Of a stretch of 52,565 nucleotides of DNA, positions 26,548 through 38,300 are shown in pieces; positions within the stretch are counted from its first letter, which is position 1, and each line of letters opens with the position of its first letter. This stretch comes from Heterotrichella gracilis. Lineage: Eukaryota; Sar; Xanthophyceae; Tribonematales; Xanthonemataceae. The notes beneath the pieces were generated by a model. That model was not told the DNA's origin and searched no databases. It was given only the letters and a program-made list of their open reading frames with translations. Where the stretch lies: contig JAULBX010026064.1 in NCBI GenBank assembly GCA_032358255.1, positions 1 to 52,565 of the forward strand, in the 5' to 3' direction. The position numbers and the translations under genes are program-made.

Positions 26548-29500
26548 ATGACCGAGCCTGGATTAGTGTTGATGACCTTGGCGGAGGAGTTTGCTTCTTC
26601 TGGGCGCTACGTGCAAGCCATAAAGTGCCTTTTGGCGGTTTGTAACGGCAGGGAGTTGCCCGAAATCGAGGCCAAGTGCCGCCTGCGCCTGGCACGGCTC
26701 CTATTGGAGCACACGTACAATACAGTGGAGGCTCGGCAGCACCTGGAACGAGCGGTAAGGGGACGCTGGTTAATCGTGGCTTACGATTTGAAAGGCATGC
26801 ATGACTGTCTCAGGATGGGGACGCATTCGCACCATCTTAGTCTGCTCTAATCACATGGGTGCATGCATGCATATGGTTTTCGCGTGCATGAGTACTGGCA
26901 CGGGGTTACGAAAGTGCTAGTAAGCAAGCAATGAGATTTGGTACTTGCAAGGTTGAGAACGCAAGACCTTTGAGCATGCATGCACAAAAATGCATGCATG
27001 TGTCACCAAAAACGTCCAGAGTTGCAACAAGTATCCGGTGCTCGTGCATGCAACGTTTTGGTCAGAAATTGGCTGGACCCTGTTGCGTTTTCCTAGATCG
27101 CCCACTGTACAGTGGTACCCAATACCCTTCACTCCCGTGAAAAAACCCTACGCCAACCCTAAGCACTCTCGTGACCATTGTATTCCACACACCACACACC
27201 CCTCCTCCCAACCCCTTCACCCCACCCCTCCACCCCCCACCCACAGCAAATGCTCATCACCCGGCTTCCCCAACTGGTGGCGCTGCACTGTGAGGTGGTC
27301 TCGGAGCTTGCACGCGTGCATGGGCTGTGTGGGGATGTCAAGCTGCAACGCCAGGCCCTAGCTAAGGGTCAAGCGCTGAGTCAGGGGGAGGTGGCAGGGG
27401 TAGACAGGTGAGGGGGAGGTTGGGGGAGTGGGGGTGCATGCCAGGCTCTAGGTAAGGGTTTCCAAGTTTGGCCACATGAAAACCCTGTGTGGACATGCAA
27501 GCTGCAGGGCCAGACCCCTAGCCAAGTGGGTAGCATCGCCGTTGTGGTGGGTGCTGTTCAAGTGCTTGGTGTTGAGAGAACTTCTTATTATTATTATTAT
27601 CGTCAAGGCGCAAGCTGGGCAAGGGTGAGCGCTGCTCCACCCCCCTTTTCCCTTGATTCTGACCTTCCCCCCCCCCTTGCCCAGGGGTGAGCTGCTGCAG
27701 TGGTGGTTCCACTTCCTGCTGCTGCGGGCGCAGGCTGCGGGTGTGGAGGGTGCAGGGGAGGCGCATCTGCTGCTGGAGGAGGGGAGACAGGTGGCGGCGC
27801 AGCAGGGGGTGGTGCAGATGACGGTGAGAGAGGAGGGGAACATGGGGGGTGGAAAACCTTACCGTCCTGTGGAAAGTGTCACTGGCAAATATACAGGCTG
27901 GCATAGCCTAATTTGATTTTGTTGGAACGTCAATGCGTAGTTATGGAGAACCGTACAGTTTTTCAAATTAGAGGAGGGGGCACCGTCCAATTTATCCCCT
28001 TCCAATTCCTCACACTGCTCATCCAAGCCCAGCTGCTGTTGGCACATTCCGTAGGGGTTTGCATGAGCTACTCCAACACCTTAGGGTTCACATAAATCAC
28101 TCCCAATACCCTAAGGCAGGGTTCTCTTGAACAACCCTCAACACCCTAGGCAAGGGTTTATTACGCCAACGCCCCTCGTTTCCCTCCCCTTCCAGCTCCT
28201 CATACAGCTCTTCCAGGCCCAGCTGCTGCTGGCGCAAGGCAGTTTCCCAGAGGCCTTGGCAGCGCTGGGCGCCATCCAGCAGCTGATAGATCAGGCGCTG
28301 CAAGGGCAGGAAGGGTCCACCCCCTTGGCCCTGCAGATCAGGCACCACCTGCTGCTGCTGCAGATACTGCATGGGCTGCAGACGGGGCCAGGTGGGGATT
28401 CCTTTTTTTGGCATTTTTCTAAGACCATTTGCGATGTGTGTGTAGGCTGCAATTTTTGTGCTGCTGGTTGGTGTCTTTGTTGCTGCATGCAGGTGCACTG
28501 GTTGGTAGGGCATGTGCAAGGCTGATTTTTAATCAGGCTGTGTTGCTGCAATGCTGGTATAATCTGGATGGCTCGCATTATCCTACAGCTCCTCCTATGT
28601 GGGTACTTTACCCCATCTTTGTTGCTGCATGCGTATGCAATGGTTGGCTCGGCATGAAATGTTACTACTACACATTGTGCAAGGCTGACAACAGTATTTC
28701 GCTGTACAGCGGGAATGTATGGCAATGAATGCACAGAGTAATACTCTATCCTACACCCACCCCTGCACCTGGGTTCGTTCCCCATCACTGTAGACCCTAA
28801 ACCCTAAACCCCTGCACGTGTCCCACCCTGAACCCTACACCGCGCTCCTGTGCAGGCAGGACGCCCATCACTAAGGACCCGGCAACCATCGAGGCAATAG
28901 ACCAGGTAAGCCCATGGTGACACAATTAAAACCCTGTGGTTACCAGCCCTGGCACGCACGGAGCAATGTACCTCACCGTCTGATCATCGTTTGCGCTCTC
29001 ACTACGATCTTACTGCTTTTCTGACCCAAGGAGTAATATAAGAGGTTGATTTAAATGGACGAGTTCAGTCATGGCACAGAGCACCCACATCATGTTCACC
29101 ACGCTCCCCCTTCCCCCTTCCCTTCGCCACCTTCACCGCTCACCCCCTCCCCACCCCCACAGGCCATGCAAGCGCTAGAACCCCACCCCTGGTCCTACCC
29201 ATGGCTGTCCACACCCGCTGTGCTGGCGCTATCGTGCCACCTGGCAGCGGCAATAATTAGGCCCCTCAGCAAATTCCCCGCGGCGCACGTGTATTTGGGG
29301 AGGGGCCAGGAGGCGGTGGAGGGCGAGCTGGCGCGGTGGGGGGTCAGTTTGGAGGTGAGATCAGGGTTTGGGCGGTGGTCCGGCCCTAGGTAGGGGTTTA
29401 AAGGGGGTTGTCTGGGCTAGGTATCTGGTGTTGTCGACCTAGACTAGGGTTTGGCCAGTGTCCAGTGGTGCTATCGTGCCACCTGGCATCGGCAATGATT

Positions 29501-31479
29501 AGGCCCCTCAGCAATTCGTTATTTGGGGAGTGGGCAGGAGGCGGTGGAGGGCGAGCTGGGGCGGGGGGGGGTAAAGCTGGCGTGGTGCCTTTGGTGAAAG
29601 GTGGTTAGGGTGTGGAATTGTCTGTGTCCCACAACGAGGGCTGCGATGTCACCTCCAAAGTAGGGATGTTCCTCCTGAAATAACAAGCAGCCTCCATGTA
29701 CCCCCCCCACATGGCATAGCCCATCCCTATCCCAGCATGAATGCGCACCCCCCACCCACTCCAACTCACCCCCCCTTCCCCTCCTCCCCCCTTTTCCCGC
29801 AGCAAGGCGAGCGCGCCCTCCCCCCCTCCCTTGCCCCCTCCGCTGCCACCCTCCTCACCCTGAAGTTCCTCCTACTGGAGCACGCCACCTCCATGTACCT
29901 CACATCCACGGACTTGGCCAGGGCGCAGCGGGAGTTACTCTCCCTTCTTGATTTGTTCCAGCGCTTCCCTGGCGTGCTGGCGCCAATGGGGGGCAACCTG
30001 CGGCTGATGCTGGGTGGGTGATGGGTGGGATGGGGCTACACGGCTTAACATTTCGAGAACTTTCCCCACAAAGGTTGCATATAGGGTCGATGCACTGGAG
30101 TGGTTAAGGGTTAGGGTAAGGTTCTGGGTTGGATAGACGTCGCAGGGTGCATAATCATGGTGATGCATCGCATGCATGCAATGCCAAAAAGGGAAACCCT
30201 AACAAAACACTCCGCTGCACCAGAAATCCACTCCAATCCCTAAAACCCTAACCCAAAAACCCTAAGCAAAACCCTCCCGTGCAGGCCACTACGCCTACCT
30301 CTCCGGCGCCTACCCTGAAGCTGCCCGCCACTACACCGCCGCCCTGCACCACCCCCCACCCCCCACCGGAACCCCCACCACCCACATGGCGGCTGCAGCA
30401 GGGGCCGGATTGGCGCTGACTCGGCTAGCGGAGGGGGGAGAGGGGTGTGTGGCTGCGGCTACGGAGGCGATGGCGCAAGGGGGGCTGGGGGCTGGGGTGG
30501 CGCCTGGGCTGGCCAGGGAGAGGTGGGTGGGTGGGTGGTGGGTGGTGGGTGGTGGTGGGTGGTGGTCGGTGAATTTCAGTTGTGGGGGGGGGGGGGATCG
30601 CTCTCGAGGTGGGCTCTGTATGAGGATGTCACATATTTGATGCAGGTTCTTGTAAATTTTGATGAGATACGGCACGAGTAAGTTGTATTGGTTGACAATG
30701 TACGACCAGAAACCAAGCTATTATACAACCCAGAGAAAGAGCCATGCTTTGCCAAAACACAATCGCCCCATCACATGCCCCCACACCCCTGCCTTTACCA
30801 CCAGCGCTCACTCTCATGCACCTATTCCCATCACACTGCTCACCCCTCCCTTCTCTCCCCATGTGACAGGGCTATATCGCTCTACCTGGGGGGCGTGCTC
30901 CACCAGTCGCGAGGTGATGCTGAGTCAGCCCGCCTGCACCTCACCAAGTCGCTCAAGGTGGCGCATGCTGCACTCACAAACCACCAGCTGGTGGCCTCGG
31001 TAAGGATTGCCGTCTTCTTGCTGAGTGTGCAATGACGCCTTTGGGCTGCGCCGTGGTGTGTATGATAATGTGTATGAAAATTGATGGTCTGTTGGCATGC
31101 ACCTCACTCGCTGGTGGGCTTATTCCTGTCCCCCCCCACATCTCCTCCACTCCCCCAAACCCCACCCTCTCCCTTCCCCTCCCCGCAGGTCCTCAGCGTC
31201 CTCGTCCCCCTGCAGCTCTCCACCGCCGACATCTCAGGCGCGGAAAACATGGCCACATCCGCGCTCACCCTCTCAAAGAACCTCCGGGACCTGCCCACCC
31301 AAACCGCTGCTGTGGCAGCCATGCACGCGCTGCAGCTGAGGTTGGGGGACGGGGATAAGGCGGAGCAGACTGCTGCGCTGCTGGCTAGGCGGCAGGGGGA
31401 GTATGTGGCGCGGGTGGGGGCGGTGCAGGGGGAGGCGCATGCTGCGCTGCTGGGGTGGGGGAAGGGGGGCGAGGAGTGA
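26548..31479 (+). CDS. MAU2: MAU2/SCC4 cohesin-loading subunit
   Basis: A TPR-type helical protein that partners SCC2/NIPBL to load cohesin on chromatin in the nucleus. Ten exons: 26548-26754, 27247-27407, 27685-27823, 28196-28391, 28856-28905, 29163-29354, 29803-30013, 30285-30522, 30870-30999 and 31189-31479. They total 604 residues, close to the usual length of metazoan MAU2, with every phase consistent. Recognition rests on the N-terminus (LAEEFASSGRYVQAIKCLLA, CRLRLARLLLEHTYNTVEAR), the ALHCEVVSELARVHGLCGD helix pair, LLLAQGSFPEALAAL, GHYAYLSGAYPEAARHYTAA and LYLGGVLHQSRGDAESARLH, all typical of the family's helical repeats. The start is the first ATG of the open frame at 26548. Several exons are Ala/Leu-rich. 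Divergent from MRS2, convergent with the endopeptidase gene. Four or more decayed exon-edge copies sit in its introns. Confidence 0.85.
27476..27532 (+). repeat. Ghost copy of MAU2 exon 2 segment
   Basis: CTGTGTGGACATGCAAGCTG, then CAGGGCCAGACCCCTAGCCA parallels 27326-27372 in exon 2 (GLCGDVKLQRQALAK). It is out of frame and lies downstream of the parent. Confidence 0.8.
28003..28052 (+). repeat. Ghost copy of MAU2 exon 4 start
   Basis: CTTCCAATTCCTCACACTGC, then TCATCCAAGCCCAGCTGCTG, then TTGGCAC parallels the acceptor and start of exon 4 at 28188-28234. The acceptor is lost (CAATT for CAGCT). Confidence 0.85.
29460..29566 (+). repeat. Ghost copy of MAU2 exon 6 3' half
   Basis: About 100 bases repeat the end of exon 6 (29217-29335): GTGCTATCGTGCCACCTGGC, then ATCGGCAATGATTAGGCCCC, and later GGCAGGAGGCGGTGGAGGGC. 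A deletion removes the FPAAHVY part and breaks the frame. It lies downstream in the following intron. Confidence 0.9.
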
Positions 31480-32368
31480 AGCGCGTGGGGTGTGGGTGGG
31501 GCTGACTGATGCAGCGGATGGGGGGGGCATGATGGTGGTTTAGGTTTGGGTATCCACAGCCATTGTGGCACCTGGTGTGAATGTTCAATCATGGAAAGGG
31601 ACGACTGACTGGGCAACTTCATCATTGCGCCTGGCGTGGCCCTCATTATGACGCTAATTAGTGCTATCGTAACAGTTTGTGTCAATTCCGCGATAACAAC
31701 ATTACATTGGTGTCATGTTTACAACATGACAATGTTATAATATTGCAGTGGGAAAGCAAAGTGCCATTTGAGCTCAATACCGACAGATCCCGGCTAAACC
31801 AGCAGAAATAAGCAATTCATCACACTGCGTTCCAGGACCTGTCAGGTACTAAAACGGAGACCACCCCTGCATACAAACTGAAATTTACGTTGCTACCCCA
31901 AGGGACCCGCTGCATGCCTGACAGAAATTGCAAATGAATGACACACTGCATGGCTGAGCTGGCATCGCTGGTGATAGAGACTCTGGAATGAAACGCTTGC
32001 AGATTGCAATGCATGTGCACATGTGCGATCACAAAGGAATTCCCCCACACACCCATGTCATTGGAGGATACACTGGAAATCATTTGAAATTGTCGAGGAA
32101 GCTCCCGTTCTCTCGACTGCATTGAATGCAGGTCCCTTCCCACCCCCTACGCACAATTGTCCGCCCGTGGGAAGAAGTCCCCTCCCCACTTCCCATCCTG
32201 CACATTCCCGTGTCCCCTCCTCCCCAACCGCCCGATCACCCCCCTTTCTAGAGGATAGCATTACAACACACAGCAATGCTGGACCCAACCCCAAACCCTA
32301 AAACAGTGATGCTGGACCCCACCCCAAAACGCATGAATGACTTCCCCACACGCATGAAGAAATTCCCC
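31480..32368. other. Convergent intergenic region between MAU2 and endopeptidase
   Basis: No gene seen. An AT-rich inverted repeat at about 31698-31745 (TGTCATGTT and AACATGACA around TAC, with partly matching flanks) could fold in either transcript's 3' region. Confidence 0.6.
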
Positions 32369-35300
32369 TCAAGCGCTCCCCTCCCCCTCCCCCTTCTCCC
32401 TGGGGCCCGCCTCGCAGTATCGCTGCATCCACGCATCCATCTCGTACAGCGAGTGCATGATGGACTCGCGCGCGCGGTAGCCGTGGCTCTCGTGGGGGAG
32501 CAGCACCAGCCTGGGATGGGGGTGCAGTATGCAATCAGTCAATTAAGGTTTTGTTGAATGGTTGTAGGGTTTGTATGGAGGGTAGTCGTGGCGCTCATGA
32601 GGGAGCAACACAAGGGGGGAGGAAGGGGGAAAGGGGGGGTTTCATTTGCTAGTACACTAGGAGGTAGTTTTATTTCAAGGAGACACTCAGATGTGCAGGG
32701 CCTACGGTAGCACCAATTGCAGCTCTATTTCCTTCCACAAGCGAGAATGCAGAAAGTGGATCTAACCAAAACATTAGTTGGCCTTCATTAATATATGATG
32801 CATGATGCATGGTACCCCACCACCCCCGCCCCCACCTGCACTGCGCCCCGTTCCCCTTGAGCGCCGCGTAGAACCTCTCGCTCTGCATGGGGAAGGTGCC
32901 GGTGTTGTTGTCGTCCTCCCCATGCACCAGAAGCAGCGGCTTCTTGATCTTGTCCGCTTGCCTGCAGTTAGTGGGATGGGTTCAGGGTTCAGACCGCAGG
33001 GTTTGGGCTTGCCTGCGGGTGGTTGAAAGGTGGCCGTAGGGGTTCCACAATAGGCAGCCCAAGAAAATTCTGTCATTTAGAACCACAACGTGTTGGCATT
33101 CCATTCCACATTTAATAACTCTTAAGCCAGACCCTCACCAACAAACCCGACTGCGAAACAACATGAAACCCTAAACCCTTACATGAACGGCGACATGGTG
33201 ATGTAGGTCTCGGGCGCCTGCCAGATGGTGCGCTCCTCCGCCTGGAACCCAAAGGGGGTGAGGGTGCGGTTGTAGGCCCCCGACCGCGCGATGCCGCACG
33301 CAAACAGCTCCCCCGCGTGCGTCAGCAGGTTGGCCGCCATGAATGCGCCGTAGCTGTGGCCTCCCACAGCGATGCGGGACAGGTCGGCCACGCCCAAACG
33401 CTCCAACTCCTGCGGCAAGCGGTATTTTGAGTCGATTTTAGCGAAGCTTCATTTCCATTATATTGTTAAAGATAAAATTTAATGGGGAAAAGAGCGGGTT
33501 GTCTGTGTGGTCATTCTTGTATAATATCTACCATCAATTTTTTTATTTTAATTCACTTCATCAGTTTTGAACAGTAGTTTGATATTTTTGTTCAAAAATA
33601 CCGAGTGAAATCTAGCATTCAATTCCCAATTTCATGTATTGCGTCCATGCTCATTCCCACACCCCACCTTAATCGCTGCCCGCGCGTTCCCCGTGAGCTG
33701 CGCCACATATGTGTCGTTGGGCTCCTCATCACCCTCCGCCACTTTGCGCTTTCCGAGCCTTACATTTGCTTTCATTCGATAATGTATCCAATTTCATTGC
33801 TTCTGAGAACAAATCATGCTGTTCATGGCAGGTTCATTCCAGCATTCGTCCCCATTTCTAATCTTTTCCTTTCATTATTACATTCCCCATTGCCCACCTT
33901 AATCGCTGCCTGCGCGTTCCCCGTGAGCTGCGCCACATAGCTGTCGTTGGGCTCCTCATCGCCCTCCGCCACTATGGGCATGCCAGGCCCGTCCAGCACG
34001 CAGTAACCCCGCGCCAGCCACAGCAAGGGGGAGGAGGAGCCGATGTAGGAGAACTGGTGGGGCGAGCGGCGCAGCTGCCCTGCGGCGTCCTGCGGGTGTG
34101 GGTGTGGGTGCGGGTGAGGATTTGAGGGCATTGAAGGGTGCAATTTGCGCTCAATTTCAGGCATGAGTTTGCTTGAAAACGACCGCCACATTCTTTCCTA
34201 GTTTATGGCGCAAACTTGGAAATTACTGCCCAGGGGAAGGCCCAGGCGCACACTACGATATTGTGAGAGCTGCCTAGGGTTGACTAGGGTTTGCACCCCC
34301 ACCCCCACCCCCACCCCCACCCCCACTAGGTCCCCACATCACCCACCTTTGACTTGTACTCCCTGGGATAGGCCCATATGATGCATGGTAGCTGCCCCTG
34401 CACCTCCTTGTCGTAGCCGGGAGGTAGGTAGAGGGTGGCGTTGAGGTCCACGCCATCGTCCCGCTGGTACTGCACTATCTGCTTGGACAGGCCGCGCACC
34501 TGGGTGGGGATTTTGGTTAATGTTTTCTGGATCAAGGAAACAAGGGGTGGATCCAGGAATGGCGCAGCAGAGTCCGTAACAAAAGATCAGAGAGGTTTAT
34601 GAGTTTTAATTGCTGCAGTCAAGGCTGCACATCCCTGATCTAATTGGGTCTGGATATTCTCTACAGGGTCTGAGCAATTAAGCCCCATGGACAGGCCGGG
34701 CACCTGGGTGGGGGTTTGAGGTTTTTATATGAGGTTTGCGGTCAATTTTGGAGTCAAGGGCTGGATCTAGGGATGGCGCAAGCATTTGGCAGCAATGGAG
34801 GCGCACCAGTTGGTGCTGCCGCAGCGGTAAAGGATAAAAAATATAAGTAATTACTAATAGTTATCAAAATTTTATACTTTTGAGACCAATATAGAACAGC
34901 TATGAATGTATTCAATTAGACCCCTTCACCACATGAATCATTGGCCATCATCACACCTCAAACAGTATCAATTGAAAAGTATAATCAATCAGCGCCGCAC
35001 CGTGGGGTAGGGGTGCGGGAAATTCGAGATGCACCGGGTGGTGGGTGGCTCATCCACCCCCTGCCACGTCATCACGTGGTACTGCGGCGGCTCCTCCACC
35101 GTCTCCCTAGACAGCAGCACAGAGAGGCCGTCCAGGGTGATTGGCTTGTGCGGTTCGTCGCTCAGCAGGCTGCCTGCGGACTCGTAGTAGGGCGGGCTGC
35201 TCTGCCACATGCGGGTGGACTCCTTGGTGTCAAGGTCGAGGAGGTCCATGAAGGGCTTGTTACCCTCGGGGGAGGCGCCACTGCCTGGAGGAAAAGCACA

Positions 35301-38300
35301 TTGTCGATTATTGATATCAGTGTGTGTGTGTGTGTGTGTGTGTCTACATAAATAGGGTAACTTTTTCACATGGTGGTGAGGGTTGGGGGTTGTGTCCAGG
35401 TCAAGGAGGTCCATGAAGGGCTTATTCCCTTCTGGGGATGCGCCGCTGCCTAGAAAAAAGACACAAGTTCGTTCGTTTGCTGTGTGTGTGTGTGGGAAGG
35501 TGGGGTAATGTGGTGGTGTTGGTGTTGGTCCCTTCCAGCAGCACCACCACTACCTCCAACCCCCCGTCAGCGGCTGACGTTGGAGGGGAGACAATTATCA
35601 ATACATACTTGCAATTAAATGGATAAATGGCTATATGGATTTATGGCTCTTTTGTGTCGAGGTCGAGGGATGCGCCGCTGTGTGACAGGTAGGTGGGTGG
35701 GCATGTGTGTGTGTGTGCGGGGGCTGGGGAAAGCGGGGGAGGGAGGGCATACATGGGGAGGTTATGGCAGGGCGGGCAGGTGGCATCAGCACGGGGCGGT
35801 ATGACCATTGAGGGTAGAGGTATTGTGTGTGGGCGCGCCACCATACATCTGCCTTTGACACCAGAACCACAGGCCTGTTGTTGGGCTGGGAAACGGCTGA
35901 CCACTAATAGGCAGGTACATGCCCAAAAAGGAGGGGGGAAACCCGTGAGCCCACAAATGAAAATTGTTGGGATTTTGGAACGAGGCTACGCTTTAGGCTA
36001 TGCCTTGTGATTCACACTTATTTGGTTTCTGGCGAGGTGGAACACGCCCTGTTGTGTGTGTTGTGCCTGGCTATCACCTGTGGGCGTTTCTTTCTTTCTA
36101 CGGCGGCGGCGGTTACCACCGCCCGCCGGCACCGCCTGGAAAGGCACGCCAACATAAAAAGCAAAAACAAAACGCCCCTGAACAAACCCAGGCCTCAGGA
36201 AGACCAAAAAGGTTTATGTCCCCTGTGAGGATCGAACTCACGACCTCCGGATGTCTCTCGCTGAGAGCGAGTCATATGTTCACTGAGCTAGCAGTGTGAG
36301 TGTTATGAGACCGACGCGCTAACCAACTGCGCTAAGGAGACTTAGTGACAGCGAGGTAATTTCAGCGGACTAAGAGGATAATATTTTAAAATCGAAAAGA
36401 ACTGGGCACTGCAAGGGGCAGCCCGTTCTCTTAAAGCACGGTGCGTGGTTTGTCGCCAGCATGCCAAATGCCCACGGTTTGCCAGCCATGCAGCAGCTGC
36501 CCCCATCCACGCGATGGCCTAGACCGCAAGGAGCCGAACCCTACTGTTCAGACCGTTCCCCAATTTAGTGAGCTCGACACTGCGCGGCAGGGGCTCCGTG
36601 CAAGGTCGCCTCTGCTCAGTAAATAAACAATATAGATCTGGTATATACTTGATGCTAGCACATGTCGCAGGCAGGCAGAAACGGGCAGGATGCCCAACAA
36701 CTGCCCACAGCGACGATAGGGCGTGAGAAACGCACACAGCGCCTTGCAGAAAAGCTTGTCAATCGGTCCTTGTGGCGTAACAACAACACAGCAAGCAGTG
36801 ACGTTTCCTTATTAGGCTCATCAGCCGCCATCCTCAACTGGACAGGTTTCACCCCACCCACCCCACCCCACCCACCAACCCCTCAAAGAGCTGGGACAAG
36901 GGAAGTGCCCCCTAGGCCTCTCAACTCCTAAACAAGTGAACTCCTTGAAAAGGGGTGTTATCAACACAGTGCCTGGGCACCATCAAGCAGTGTCCACTAA
37001 GGACATGCGGGTCCACAAGCGGACATCTAAGTGAGAATGCACCAACCACCAGCCCCCACTGAGAACAAGCGTGTTCACAAGCGGCTGTATTGTACTTTAA
37101 TCCAAGTGAAATGCACCCTGGTCCCCAGCCCCTGCTCACCTTGCATGAGCAGCTTCCTCTCCCCGTCCACCTGTGCCAGCACATAGGTGCCCAAGGGGGT
37201 GCGCCGCAACACGGGGGAACCAGGGTCGCCATACGAGTCCTCGTAGTTCCTGAAAAACACCGGCAAAAGGGGTGAAACCCTAGGAAGGGTATTGCGTGAG
37301 CGACACAGGCGAGGTGAGGCCTCCGAGCTGGAACCCTAGGTAAGGGCGAGGAGCAAAGCGCCACGGCGTAAGACGATGGAAAGGGGCCTCAGTGCTGCAA
37401 CCCGACCTAAGGGTTTTGGATATTCGGTGCGCTGTACGCCATAGACTTATAAGGAGCGCGGCTGAATGGAAGCGTGTGAGTCGCACCCGGCCTGCCTTCA
37501 CATAGTACTGCTGCTGGCATGCCCAACGTGCTCCACTGCATTTCCTGCAGCCTCCAGCGCAACCCCCATGGCCCCACTGTCACACATACCCCCCAGCCAC
37601 CCACCACCCACCTGTCAAACAGCGCCTCCTTGCCCTCCTCGGGCCTGCCGGGGGCCACGGTCCACCCCACGCTCCGCCTGGTTTTCCACCAGCCCTCACA
37701 CACCACCTCCACATCATTGCTACCCAGGCCCACACCACCAAAACCACCACCCCGCTCCGCCACCCGACCCACACCATTCATCCACCACCCACCTGTCAAA
37801 CAGAACCTCCTTGCCCTCCTCGGGCCTGCCGGGGGCCATGGTCCACACCACGCTCCGCCTGGTCTTCCACCAGCTCTCATACACCAGCGCCAGGTCATCG
37901 TTCCCCCAGGCGATGCCACCGCACCGCAGGTCGGTGGCCGCAATTTGGGCGGGGTCAGGGCTCGAGCCGTTGCCCTCTAGGGTAATGTCTAGGGTGTAGA
38001 CAATGTCCCGGGGGGAGACCTCCAGGGCTGGGTCGCCGTCGTCCTGCGGGGTGGGGGTGGGGTGGGTAATGGAGGGGTATGAGGTGGGGAATCGACAGCA
38101 CTCTCATCTGCCATCCCATTCCTTAATTCCACACCTTGGGTTTGAACCCATCAGTCATCGTTTCACCAGGCAGGTTGCACCCCCTGCAACCCCAAACCCC
38201 GAAGTTATCCCACCCCTCCTTCAACACCCCCTGCATTTCCCTCCCACCTGTGCCTCTATCCACGTGAGCGTGGCTGGCTTGTCGTCCCTCCACCCGATAG

